A stretch of DNA of 64,000 nt, from positions 1 to 64,000 of the forward strand of contig NZ_VFUZ01000001.1 in assembly GCF_006658505.1 (NCBI RefSeq), given 5' to 3'. Source of the stretch: Mesorhizobium sp. B2-4-15 (GTDB taxonomy: Bacteria > Pseudomonadota > Alphaproteobacteria > Rhizobiales > Rhizobiaceae). How positions within the stretch are numbered: position 1 is the stretch's first letter; each line of letters opens with the position of its first letter. Shown piece by piece: positions 57,501-64,000 of the stretch. Position numbers and translations under genes: made by a program. The notes beneath the pieces were generated by a model that searched no databases, had not been told where the DNA came from, and saw nothing but the letters and a program-made list of their open reading frames with translations.

Positions 57501-58014
57501 GTGGCTGATGTATCCGAAGGTGTTTTCCGACTTCGTCGCCGCGCAGGAAACCTATGGACCGGTCAGCGTGCTGCCGACACCGACCTATTTCTATGGCATG
57601 AAATCCGAAGACGAGATCTTCGTCGACATCGAGAAGGGCAAGACGCTTGTGGTGCGGTGCCTGGCCATCGGCGATGTCGATGACAAGGGCATGGTCACCG
57701 TGTTCTTCGAACTCAATGGCCAGCCGCGACGTGTGAAGGTGCCAGACCGTGCGCATGGCGCTTCCGCGGCCAAGGCACGCCGCAAGGCAGAGCCCGGCAA
57801 CGAGGCGCATGTCGGGGCGCCGATGCCGGGCGTGGTTTCGGCGCTCGCGGTCGCCGCCGGCCAGGCAGTGAAGGCCGGCGATGTGCTGCTCTCCATCGAG
57901 GCGATGAAGATGGAGACGGCGCTGCATGCCGAACGCGATGGCACGGTCGCCGAGGTGCTGGTCAAGGCCGGCGACCAGATCGATGCGAAGGATCTGCTGA
58001 TCGCCTTTGTCTGA
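54556..58014 (+). CDS. pyc: Pyruvate carboxylase
   Basis: I use TTG 54556 (LAITKILVANRSEIAIRV), 1152 residues, close to R. etli Pyc (about 1154); ATG 54514 would add 14 unusual residues. The biotin carboxylase domain (about 1-450, with SWGGGGRGMR) is followed by the carboxyltransferase domain (TTMRDGHQSLLATRVRTHD at about 540 on) and the biotinyl domain with Lys1118 in EAMKMET. It makes oxaloacetate from pyruvate. The gene is monocistronic as far as visible. Confidence 0.97.
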   Translation: MAITKILVANRSEIAIRVFRAANELGLKTVAIWAEEDKYSLHRFKADESYQVGRGPHLNKDMGPIESYLSIEEVIRVARLSGADAIHPGYGLLSESPEFAEACAQAGITFIGPKPDTMRRLGNKVAARNLAIEVGVPVIPATDPLPDDMEAVKKLAKEIGYPVMLKASWGGGGRGMRAIRSEADLAREVTEGKREAKAAFGKDEVYLEKLIERARHVEVQVLGDTHGNAVHLFERDCSIQRRNQKVVERAPAPYLEMSQREELCGHALKIARETSYIGAGTVEFLQDADTGKFYFIEVNPRIQVEHTVTEMVTGIDIVKAQIHILDGFAIGTPQSGVPTQRDIRLNGHALQCRITTEDPEHNFIPDYGRITAYRGATGFGIRLDGGTAYSGAVITRFYDPLLEKVTAWAPTPAETIARMNRALREFRIRGVATNLTFLEAIINHPSFADNSYTTKFIDTTPELFQQVKRQDRATKLLNYLADVSVNGHPETRGRPMPKADAAAPVVPYLNGNVPGGSKQKLDVLGPEKFAAWMREQKEVLVTDTTMRDGHQSLLATRVRTHDIAGIAGTYARALPQLLSLECWGGATFDVAMRFLTEDPWERLSRVREAAPNLLLQMLLRGANGVGYTNYPDNVVQHFVKQAAAGGIDLFRVFDCLNWIENMRVAMDAVGAEGKLIEAAMCYTGDILDPARAKYDLKYYVGLAKELQAAGAHVIAVKDMAGLLKPSAARVLFKALREATDLPLHFHTHDTSGLSAATVLAAVESGVDAIDAAMDAFSGNTSQPCLGSIVEALKGTERDPGLDPQWIRKISFYWEAVRNQYAAFESDLKGPASEVYLHEMPGGQFTNLKEQARSLGLETRWHEVAQAYHDVNLMFGDIVKVTPSSKVVGDMALMMVSQDLTVADVENPARDIAFPDSVVSMLRGDLGQSPGGWPERLQKKALKGDKPITVRPGSLLKPANLKASRKEIEEKLERKLSEYEFASWLMYPKVFSDFVAAQETYGPVSVLPTPTYFYGMKSEDEIFVDIEKGKTLVVRCLAIGDVDDKGMVTVFFELNGQPRRVKVPDRAHGASAAKARRKAEPGNEAHVGAPMPGVVSALAVAAGQAVKAGDVLLSIEAMKMETALHAERDGTVAEVLVKAGDQIDAKDLLIAFV

Positions 58015-58174
58015 GGGGTCGCGCAAGCGGTCAGACTGTCCGCTTCTGGCGGCAGTCTTGATTCGACCGCCGATGACGGCTTGACCCGGTGGCCCTGGTC
58101 AGGCATCGAACCGCTGAAATTCGCCACGGCACGTTTCCCGAGTCGCGGCGCGGAGTCGATTTTTGGAGAAAAAC

Positions 58175-58435
58175 ATGGCCGACGATATCACCGAGACCAG
58201 CCAGACTGTTGCCGCCGGCCAGCTGCGTGCCTTCATCGAGCGCATCGAGCGGCTCGAGGAAGAAAAGAAGACGATCTCCGACGACATCAAGGAAGTGTTC
58301 GCCGAGGCCAAGGGCACCGGCTTCGACACCAAGGCGATGCGCACCATCATCCGCCTGCGCAAAAAGGATCAGGCGGAGCGCCAGGAGGAGGACGCCATTC
58401 TCGACCTGTACATGGCCGCGCTCGGCATGGTGTAG
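58175..58435 (+). CDS. gapR: GapR family DNA-binding protein (DUF2312)
   Basis: The start [17 protein letters not shown] follows TGGAGAAA. The 86-residue protein has the GapR core: [47 protein letters not shown], quoted in part here. GapR binds overtwisted AT-rich DNA ahead of the replication fork and is essential in Caulobacter. A palindromic repeat begins 2 bp after the stop. Confidence 0.93.
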   Translation: MADDITETSQTVAAGQLRAFIERIERLEEEKKTISDDIKEVFAEAKGTGFDTKAMRTIIRLRKKDQAERQEEDAILDLYMAALGMV

Positions 58436-58436
58436 G

Positions 58437-58579
58437 GAGACTGTTTGGAAACTCTACTCCGGCGGCTATCTGATGGTGTTTTCCGCGCTTCCGTTGCTCA
58501 CGGACCCAAATGTCCGCTGCGCTGCGGTTCTCGAAACCACCACCATATGACTCGCCGGAGCGAATTTCGAAACAGTCTC
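58437..58579. repeat. CTCCGGCGG palindromic repeat, copy 2
   Basis: GAGACTGTTT (58437-58446) and AAACAGTCTC (58570-58579) form a perfect 10-bp outer inverted repeat. Inside are CTCCGGCGG, GTTTTCCGCGCTTCCG, CTCGAAACCACC and GCCGGAGCGAATT, in the same order as at 31515-31624. As in that copy, it starts directly after a stop codon. Confidence 0.75.
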
Positions 58580-58605
58580 GGCCAGGATATGCGGGGCTCC
58601 CGGCT

Positions 58606-59061
58606 ATGAGTGAGTTCGACTTCGGTGGCCGACGGGCCTCGGAGTTCCGCCATCGCGGCTTCTGGGCGCTGTTCGCCGAGCGTCACCCGGAAGAGAGAGC
58701 CCGGCTGGCGCGGCGCGGGCCCTGGTTCTGGCAGCGCGGGCTGCCCGACTTCGCCTTGGTCCTTTCCATGTATGTCGCGCCGGCGCAAAACCATGTCGGA
58801 GTGTTCTTCGGCCGCAACGAGAAATTCGGCGCCACGGAAAGCTGGTCGCGGCTGAAACCGTTCCAGCAGGCGATCGAAGACAGGCTGAAGCTCAGGCCGG
58901 AGCAGAGTTGCTCGGGCCTCGGCATCAACTCGATGTGGCGGGTCAACTGCCTTGCCGAGGACAACTGGCCGGCAATGGCCGACTGGCTGGTGACGGAATG
59001 CTCGCGCGTCGAGCGCGCCGTCATCGAGGTGCTGGGACACGAAGGGTGGCCGCAAATCTGA
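58606..59061 (+). CDS. Hypothetical cytoplasmic protein
   Basis: Starting at MSEFDFGGRRASEF, 151 residues, no signal peptide. It contains many aromatic and charged residues (FWALFAERHPEERARLARRG) and VGVFFGRNEKFGATESWSRLKPFQQAIEDRL. I do not recognise the family. It follows the palindromic repeat and is convergent with arsC. Confidence 0.72.
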   Translation: MSEFDFGGRRASEFRHRGFWALFAERHPEERARLARRGPWFWQRGLPDFALVLSMYVAPAQNHVGVFFGRNEKFGATESWSRLKPFQQAIEDRLKLRPEQSCSGLGINSMWRVNCLAEDNWPAMADWLVTECSRVERAVIEVLGHEGWPQI

Positions 59062-59090
59062 CGACTCCGCTCCGGCGTTGCCACCCAGCT

Positions 59091-59597
59091 TCAGTCTGGC
59101 CGCTGATCGTGGCCAATTTCGTCCAGATGCTGTTGCAGAGCCAGTCGATCGAGCGATCCTATCGGCAGGTTTACGAACAGCGCGATGCGGTTGCTCATCA
59201 TCCGAAAGGCCTCGGCGAAAGCAAAATGCCGCTCCACTTCGGTGCCTTCGGCCTTGGCTGGATCAGGCACCGCCCAAAGTGCCGTCATCGGATGGCCGGG
59301 CCACACCGGACAGCTTTCATTGGCCGTGCTGTCGCATACCGTGAAGACGAAATTCATCTCCGGTGCGCCGGGTTTGGAAAACTCGTCCCAGCTCTTCGAC
59401 CTGGCGAAGGACGTGTCGTAGTTGAGGTTCTCCAGCAGCTGCAGCGTACGAGGGTTGACGGTTCCCTTTGGCCGAGAGCCGGCGGAATAAGCCTTGAAGC
59501 GGCCGGCGCCGAGACGATTGAGAATGGCCTCGCCCATGATCGACCGGGCCGAGTTGGCGTTGCAGAGAAAGAGAACATTGTAGACATGGTCGCCCAT
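59091..59597 (-). CDS. arsC: Arsenate reductase ArsC / low-molecular-weight phosphatase family
   Basis: The 168-residue protein has the P-loop C-X5-R near its start (Cys12-Arg18 in FLCNANSAR), GEAILNRLGAGRFKAYSAGSRP, and Cys residues in FTVCDSTANESCPVWPG needed for the thioredoxin-coupled mechanism. It reduces arsenate to arsenite. No ars efflux gene is next to it, so it may act alone or serve another phosphatase role. Confidence 0.9.
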   Translation of the reverse strand: MGDHVYNVLFLCNANSARSIMGEAILNRLGAGRFKAYSAGSRPKGTVNPRTLQLLENLNYDTSFARSKSWDEFSKPGAPEMNFVFTVCDSTANESCPVWPGHPMTALWAVPDPAKAEGTEVERHFAFAEAFRMMSNRIALFVNLPIGSLDRLALQQHLDEIGHDQRPD

Positions 59598-59770
59598 TGC
59601 GAACTCCTCCGTGTTTGCGCTGCAAATGACAGAACATGATGAGCGTCACAGTTCTGTGATCGTACACGCTTTGACGGCAGATTTCTGCATTGTCCGCGCC
59701 GAATTCGTGGCGTCCTGCCATCGACACGCGCCCGAAACCATCGGCGCTGCACTTAAGCGAGGCTCGATTG

Positions 59771-60115
59771 ATGAACGACTTTGATCCATCGGGCGCGGTG
59801 CACGGAGAGATCGGCGACAAAACCGGTTTCTTCCGGTCGCGCTGGCGCGGCACCGTGCCGCTCGACCGCTTGTTCTGGCGCGACATGGTCTTCGTAGCCA
59901 CCACTATCAGCATCGCGTCATCGGTGGCGGCACTCGTCCTGCTCAGCCTGAAGCTGCCGCTTGTCCTGGTGCTGGCGGTGCATTTCGCGCCGGTGCCTTA
60001 CAACATCTTCCTGACATGGGCCGTATGGCGGACGGCCGAGAAAGTAGGCGGTGCCAAGGCTACGCTCGTCATGCTGGGATCGACGCTCTGGCTGATCGCG
60101 ACAGTCGTCGTCTGA
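59771..60115 (+). CDS. Small membrane protein, unknown function
   Basis: Starting at MNDFDPSGAVHGEIGD, 114 residues. Three hydrophobic segments are visible at about 35-58, 60-80 and 92-112. The N-terminal 30 residues are charged and end in RWRGTVPLDRLFWRDMV. No family is recognised. It is divergent from arsC and convergent with msrB. Confidence 0.7.
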   Translation: MNDFDPSGAVHGEIGDKTGFFRSRWRGTVPLDRLFWRDMVFVATTISIASSVAALVLLSLKLPLVLVLAVHFAPVPYNIFLTWAVWRTAEKVGGAKATLVMLGSTLWLIATVVV

Positions 60116-60133
60116 CGCGGGCTGCCTGCCTAT

Positions 60134-60159
60134 GAAAAAGGGCGGCCGGAGCCGCCCTT
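60134..60159 (-). terminator. Rho-independent terminator of msrB
   Basis: On the minus strand AAGGGCGGC and GCCGCCCTT form a perfect 9-bp stem (60138-60146 with 60151-60159) around TCCG, followed by TTTTC. It lies 27 bp after the msrB stop. Confidence 0.85.
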
Positions 60160-60185
60160 CGCAGGAAGTGTCGATCGGGCCCTGT

Positions 60186-60590
60186 TCAGGACGCCGGCTC
60201 GAATTTCAGCGCCACGCCGTTGATGCAGTAGCGCAGGCCGGTCGGCGGCGGGCCATCCTCGAAGACATGGCCGAGATGGCTGCCGCAACGGGCGCAGTGG
60301 CATTCGGTGCGCACCATGCCGTAGCTGCGGTCGACGGTGGTCTCGACCGAGCCCGGAACAGGGTCGTTGAAGCTCGGCCAGCCCGTGCCGCTCTCGAACT
60401 TCAACTTGGATTCAAACAGCGGCTGGTCGCAGCCGGCACAGGAAAAGGTGCCGGCGCGCTTCTCGTAGAGCAGGGCGCAGCTTCCCGGCCGCTCGGTGCC
60501 GTGGCCGCGCATGACCGCATATTGCTCCGGCGTCAGCCGGGCGCGCCATTCGGCATCGGTGCGGGTGACGGGGTAGGTGTGAGTGTCCAT
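60186..60590 (-). CDS. msrB: Peptide methionine (R)-S-oxide reductase MsrB
   Basis: The 134-residue protein has the zinc-binding CxxC pairs (CAGCDQP and [16 protein letters not shown]), [11 protein letters not shown] and the catalytic Cys122 in RYCINGVAL. It repairs methionine-R-sulfoxide in proteins. Length and layout are typical. It is followed by a clear terminator and preceded by a palindromic repeat. Confidence 0.96.
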   Translation of the reverse strand: MDTHTYPVTRTDAEWRARLTPEQYAVMRGHGTERPGSCALLYEKRAGTFSCAGCDQPLFESKLKFESGTGWPSFNDPVPGSVETTVDRSYGMVRTECHCARCGSHLGHVFEDGPPPTGLRYCINGVALKFEPAS

Positions 60591-60664
60591 TTGATCTCCT
60601 CAGCCTTGGCGGCTCGTTCTTTGTTGCAAGCCATATTCGCACAAACATAGGCATTTGTTACAGC

Positions 60665-60790
60665 GATATTCAGGTGAGGCCGGCCTGCAAATGGCGGCGT
60701 CCTCCGCTTCCGGTGCTCACGTACCTCAAGTACGTTCCGCTCCGGTTCTCGAACGACACCATTTTCGACTCGGCCTGACCTGAATCTCAG
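60665..60790. repeat. CAGGTGAGGCCGG palindromic repeat, copy 2
   Basis: CAGGTGAGGCCGG (60671-60683) and CGGCCTGACCTG (60771-60782) are inverted, with GCTCACGTACCTCAAGTACG and CTTCCGG/CCGGTTC blocks inside, as at 18352-18475. Here it separates msrB from the VWA-domain gene. Confidence 0.75.
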
Positions 60791-60806
60791 CCGCTCAGCC
60801 GGCAGA

Positions 60807-61997
60807 TCAATGTTTCCTCGAAAGCTGCTTCGTCGCGGCCTCAAGCCCGGCCAGCGTCAGCGGGAACATGCGACCGCCGAAGATATCGCGGATCATGGCG
60901 ATGGAATGGGTGTAGCCCCAGTTCTTTTCGGTCTCCGGATTGAGCCAAACCGCGTTCGGCCATTGCCGCAAGAGGCGACCGAGCCAAACGGCGCCGGCCT
61001 CCGGATTCCAGTGCTCCACCGAACCGCCGGGGTGCGCGATCTCGTATGGGCTCATCGAGGCATCGCCGACGACGATCACCTTGTAGTCCGGCCCATATTT
61101 ATGGATCAGGTCGAAGGTCGGGATCGTCTCGGCATGGCGACGTCGGTTGTCCTTCCACACGCCCTCGTAGAGGCAATTGTGGAAGTAGAAATATTCGAGC
61201 TGGCGGAATTCGGCACGCGCGGCCGAAAACAGCTCTTCGACGCTCTTGATATGATCATCCATCGAGCCGCCGACATCGAAGAACATCAGCAGCTTCACGG
61301 CGTTGCGGCGCTCGGGCCGCGTCTTCACATCGAGGTAGCCGTGCTCGGCGGTGGCATGGATGGTGCCGGGCAGGTCGAATTCTTCCTCTGCACCCTCGCG
61401 CACCCAGCGGCGCAGCCGCTTCAAGGCGATCTTGATGTTGCGGGTGCCAAGCTCGACCGCATCGTCGAAATTGCGGAACTCGCGCTTGTCCCAAACCTTG
61501 ACCGCGCGGCGGTTGCGGCTTTCGTGCTGGCCGATGCGCACGCCTTCGGGATTGTAGCCATAGGCGCCGAACGGTGAGGTGCCGCCGGTGCCGATCCATT
61601 TCGAGCCGCCCTGATGACGCCCCTTCTGTTCCTCGAGCCGCTGTTTCAGCGTCTCCATCAGCCTGTCGAAACCGCCAAGTGCTGCGACCAGTTTTTTCTC
61701 TTCCTCGGTCAGGTGCTTTTCGGCGAGCTGGCGCAGCCATTCCTCGGGAATATTGGCGACGTCTACGGCATCCGGTCCGCCCAGTGCCTCGATACCCCTA
61801 AAGACATGGGCGAAGACCTGATCGAAGCGGTCGATGTGGCGCTCATCCTTCACCAGGGTGGCGCGGGCGAGGTAGTAAAAACCCTCGACATCGTAGTCGA
61901 CCACCCCGGCTTCCAACCCCTCCAGCAGCGACAGATATTCCCGCAGTGAAACGGGAACGCGCGCTGCCTTCAGTTCGAGGAAGAAGGGGATGAACAT
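60807..61997 (-). CDS. VWA-domain protein (CoxE-like)
   Basis: The 396-residue protein has a CoxE-type VWA domain in its C-terminal half. The metal-binding MIDAS motif appears as FFDVGGSMDDH, with YFHNCLYEGVW and VIVVGDASMSPYEI further on. The N-terminal half begins MFIPFFLELKAARVPVSLREYLSLLEGLE. Such proteins work with MoxR AAA ATPases to remodel or activate partner enzymes. The MoxR gene lies 0.5 kb upstream on the same strand, with an acetyltransferase in between. Confidence 0.9.
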   Translation of the reverse strand: MFIPFFLELKAARVPVSLREYLSLLEGLEAGVVDYDVEGFYYLARATLVKDERHIDRFDQVFAHVFRGIEALGGPDAVDVANIPEEWLRQLAEKHLTEEEKKLVAALGGFDRLMETLKQRLEEQKGRHQGGSKWIGTGGTSPFGAYGYNPEGVRIGQHESRNRRAVKVWDKREFRNFDDAVELGTRNIKIALKRLRRWVREGAEEEFDLPGTIHATAEHGYLDVKTRPERRNAVKLLMFFDVGGSMDDHIKSVEELFSAARAEFRQLEYFYFHNCLYEGVWKDNRRRHAETIPTFDLIHKYGPDYKVIVVGDASMSPYEIAHPGGSVEHWNPEAGAVWLGRLLRQWPNAVWLNPETEKNWGYTHSIAMIRDIFGGRMFPLTLAGLEAATKQLSRKH

Positions 61998-62004
61998 TGG
62001 TTAT

Positions 62005-62451
62005 CTATAGCAGATCATACTCGATGAAACCGGTGCGGCGCGCGACATGGTTGTAGAGCTTGCGCGCTGTTGTGTTGGTCTCGTGCGTCATCCAGTAGAC
62101 GTTCTTGACGCCGATCTTGCCGGCCTCCTGCTTCACGGCTTCGATCAGGGCCGCACCTATGCCCTTGCCGCGCACATCCGGGTCGGCGAACAGATCCTGC
62201 AGATAGCAGTTGTTTTTCTCCGACCAGCCGGAGCGGTGGTAGAGATAGTGGGTGAGGCCGACGGCTTTGCCGTCGAGCGTGGCGATAAAACCCTTCGGCT
62301 CGAATTCGCCTTCCGTGAACAGCCGTTTCCAGGTGACGGCGTAGACTTCTTCCGGCAGCTTCGTCTCATAGAAGGTGAGATAGTCGGTCCACAGGCGACG
62401 CCAGTCGGCGTGGTCGGATTGCGCGAGCGGCCGGACGATGATTTCGGACAT
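62005..62451 (-). CDS. GNAT N-acetyltransferase
   Basis: The 148-residue protein has LQDLFADPDVRGKGIGAALIEAV, the acetyl-CoA-binding motif A of GNAT enzymes (RGKGIGxxL), and ARKLYNHVARRTGFIEYDLL at the end. Its substrate is unknown. It starts 93 bp after the MoxR stop and ends 7 bp before the VWA gene start, so the three probably form one operon. Confidence 0.9.
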   Translation of the reverse strand: MSEIIVRPLAQSDHADWRRLWTDYLTFYETKLPEEVYAVTWKRLFTEGEFEPKGFIATLDGKAVGLTHYLYHRSGWSEKNNCYLQDLFADPDVRGKGIGAALIEAVKQEAGKIGVKNVYWMTHETNTTARKLYNHVARRTGFIEYDLL

Positions 62452-62544
62452 TTCTGGTTCCCTTCGATGCTTCGGTCCGAAGCTGCGTCAATGGCCGGTC
62501 GCCGGCAACGGTCCACAGCGTGGGAAAGCGCTGTTGCTGGCAGC

Positions 62545-63384
62545 CTAGCCCTGCCGTCTCGCCATGAAGGCAAGGCGCTCGAACAGATGCACGTCCTGCT
62601 CGTTCTTGAGCAGCGCGCCGTGCAGTTTCGGCAGGGCATTCTTCGGGTCGGCGCGCAGATCCTCGGGCGCGATGTCGTCGGCGACCAGAAGCCGGATCCA
62701 GTCCAGCGCCTCGGAGGTCGACGGCTTCTTCTTCAGGCCGGGCACGTCGCGGATTTCATAGAACTGGGTGAGTGCTGCCCGCACCAGGTTCTGCTTGATG
62801 CCGGGATAGTGGACATCAACGATTCTGTGCAGCGTTTCGATGTCGGGAAAGCGGATGTAGTGGAAGAAGCAGCGGCGCAGAAAAGCGTCCGGCAGTTCCT
62901 TCTCGTTGTTGGAGGTGATGATGACAATGGGGCGGACAGCGGCGCGGATGGTCTCGCCGGTCTCGTAGACGAAGAACTCCATCCGATCGAGTTCCTGCAG
63001 CAGGTCGTTGGGAAACTCGATGTCGGCCTTGTCGATCTCGTCGATCAGAAGCACGACCTTCTTGCCGGCGGCAAAAGCCTCCCAAAGCTTGCCGCGCTTG
63101 ATGTAGTTCTTGATGTCGTTGAACCTGCTATCGCCGAGCTGGCTGTCGCGCAAGCGTGAGACCGCGTCATATTCGTAGAGGCCTTGCTGCGCCCTGGTGG
63201 TCGATTTGATGTGCCATTCGATGAGCTCCAGCCCAAGGGCCGCCGCAACCTGGCGGGCGAGCTCCGTCTTGCCGGTGCCGGGCTCGCCCTTGACCAGCAA
63301 TGGTCGCTCCAGCGCGATCGCCGCGTTCACCGCCACCATCAGGTCCTTATCGGCGACATAGGCCGCCGTGCCTTCGAAACGCAT
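62545..63384 (-). CDS. MoxR-family AAA ATPase
   Basis: The start MRFEGTAAYVADKD gives 279 residues. Walker A is VKGEPGTGKTELARQ, Walker B VVLLIDEIDKAD, followed by sensor 1 (IVIITSNNEKELPDAF) and the arginine motif LRRCFFHYIRFP. MoxR ATPases act as chaperones for metal cofactor or enzyme assembly, usually with a VWA partner such as the one downstream. The partner substrate is not identified. Confidence 0.92.
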   Translation of the reverse strand: MRFEGTAAYVADKDLMVAVNAAIALERPLLVKGEPGTGKTELARQVAAALGLELIEWHIKSTTRAQQGLYEYDAVSRLRDSQLGDSRFNDIKNYIKRGKLWEAFAAGKKVVLLIDEIDKADIEFPNDLLQELDRMEFFVYETGETIRAAVRPIVIITSNNEKELPDAFLRRCFFHYIRFPDIETLHRIVDVHYPGIKQNLVRAALTQFYEIRDVPGLKKKPSTSEALDWIRLLVADDIAPEDLRADPKNALPKLHGALLKNEQDVHLFERLAFMARRQG

Positions 63385-63527
63385 TTTTGCTCCTTGCTTC
63401 GTTCCGGGCGACCGTAAGGAGGCGGCCCGGTTGGCGCAAGGGCGGCAGGTGATGGCGAGGCCGTGACAACCGCAGGGAAAGAATGCCAATTCCCTGGCGC
63501 TCAGGGTGTCATCGGCCTATATTGTCG

Positions 63528-63690
63528 GGGACGGTCTGCGCTTCCCGGCAGGAGACACTTTTCCCCGGGGCCTTAACGATCCTTAGGGAGCTGTCCCTGG
63601 GAAGACCCGTGGGTTTTCTCACACGGCGCCCACCTACTTTGTAGGCACCCGGGATCGACCTCTCCACCGGTTGTGTGGATCGTCACTTGT
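63528..63690 (+). ncRNA. ssrS: 6S RNA (alphaproteobacterial type)
   Basis: The sequence between the MoxR gene and the cyclo-ligase gene has a likely -10 box TATATT at 63518-63523. It then has CTTCCCGGCAGGAGACAC on one side and CACCCGGGATCGACC on the other, which can form the closing helix, and a large central bulge with GGGAGCTGTCCC. In many Proteobacteria 6S RNA lies directly upstream of 5-formyl-THF cyclo-ligase, as here. The ends are estimates. 63385-63517 holds the MoxR promoter and nothing else I see. Confidence 0.7.
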
Positions 63691-63780
63691 TGCCTTTATC
63701 CATGCATTTGGGTGGCTGATGCGGTAGGAAACGTCGTTCCCAAACCTCCACCAAGACCTGACACTTTCTATCGTCTTCGC

Positions 63781-64000
63781 ATGACATCCTCAAAAGACCT
63801 GAAAAAACAGCTGCGCAAGGAAGCACTTGGACGCCGCGATGCGCTCGACGAGTTCTGGCGGGTGGAAGTCGCGCTCGAAATGGCCGAGACCGCGCGCGAT
63901 CACCTCGCCTTGGAGCCCGGCCAGATTGTTTCCGGCTTCTGGCCGATGCGTTCGGAGGTTGACGTGCGGCCGCTGATGTTCGCCATGCGCGAGAAGGGCG
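63781..64000 (+). CDS. 5-formyltetrahydrofolate cyclo-ligase (partial, 5' end)
   Basis: From ATG 63781 the frame reads MTSSKDLKKQLRKEALGRRDAL and later IVSGFWPMRSEVDVRPLM, typical of the YgfA/FAU family (KxxLRxxxLxxR, then GFWPxxxExD). It makes 5,10-methenyl-THF from 5-formyl-THF. The gene runs off the right end of the window at 73 codons. Its place after 6S RNA fits both calls. Confidence 0.85.
   Translation, partial: MTSSKDLKKQLRKEALGRRDALDEFWRVEVALEMAETARDHLALEPGQIVSGFWPMRSEVDVRPLMFAMREKG

Noticed and set aside
55993..58026. Open frame of 677 codons on the minus strand opposite pyc
   Set aside because: Antisense shadow of the carboxyltransferase and biotinyl domains; the real gene has full-length conserved motifs.

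Overview
The window looks like a chromosomal stretch of a rhizobium, most likely Mesorhizobium or a close relative (Alphaproteobacteria, Hyphomicrobiales). It is GC-rich. The reasons are the gene order obgE-proB-proA-nadD ... rsfS-rlmH-envC-like-ctpA-yibQ-like-rppH, a complete tad pilus locus with a CtrA-type box, a GapR-family protein, a ribosomal protein L21 with a helix-hairpin-helix tail, a 6S RNA upstream of 5-formyl-THF cyclo-ligase, and several families of rhizobial intergenic palindromes. The genus is an inference from overall resemblance; no search was run.

Layout. 1-0.2 kb: the last codons of an IS630-like transposase and a palindromic repeat. 0.2-13.8 kb: the tad/Flp pilus locus. 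The minus-strand arm runs from two tandem pilins through cpaB, the secretin cpaC, a small lipoprotein, three TadE/TadG-type pseudopilins, cpaE, an L,D-transpeptidase and a membrane-anchored protein. The plus-strand arm is cpaF-tadB-tadC-tadD-cpaA. A 541-bp AT-rich region with a perfect CtrA-type box separates the arms. 13.8-18.5 kb: a sterol desaturase-family protein, an isoprenylcysteine methyltransferase-like protein, a VOC-family pseudogene, tRNA-Ser(CGA), rplU-rpmA and an acetyltransferase. 18.5-32.2 kb: an endonuclease/exonuclease/phosphatase protein, then the conserved block from obgE to rppH, with an MFS transporter and a MscS channel between nadD and rsfS. 32.2-36 kb: alanine racemase, two Rnk/GreA-like proteins and a D-amino acid dehydrogenase.

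36-39.4 kb: a two-gene unit on the minus strand encoding a lipoprotein with a phospholipase A2 signature and a lipoprotein of the phospholipase D superfamily, followed by a frameshifted secreted-protein gene. 39.4-42.4 kb: a LysR regulator divergent from mmsA, whose 3' end is tandemly repeated. 42.5-47.6 kb: two paralogous small secreted proteins and a probable hydroxyproline catabolic cluster (GntR regulator, DHDPS-family deaminase, FAD-dependent D-amino acid dehydrogenase, 4-hydroxyproline epimerase) with a readable promoter and two operator palindromes. 47.9-54.3 kb: a branched-chain amino acid ABC transporter (livHMGF, a small membrane protein and livJ) whose LivG carries the same helix-hairpin-helix tail as L21. 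54.5-64 kb: pyruvate carboxylase, gapR, an ArsC-type reductase, msrB, a VWA (CoxE-like)/GNAT/MoxR-ATPase trio, 6S RNA and the start of 5-formyl-THF cyclo-ligase.

The most unusual items are the PLA2-PLD lipoprotein pair, the helix-hairpin-helix module shared by L21 and LivG, the L,D-transpeptidase built into the pilus operon, a repeat that supplies the N-terminus of the D-amino acid dehydrogenase, and the tandem repeat of the mmsA 3' end.
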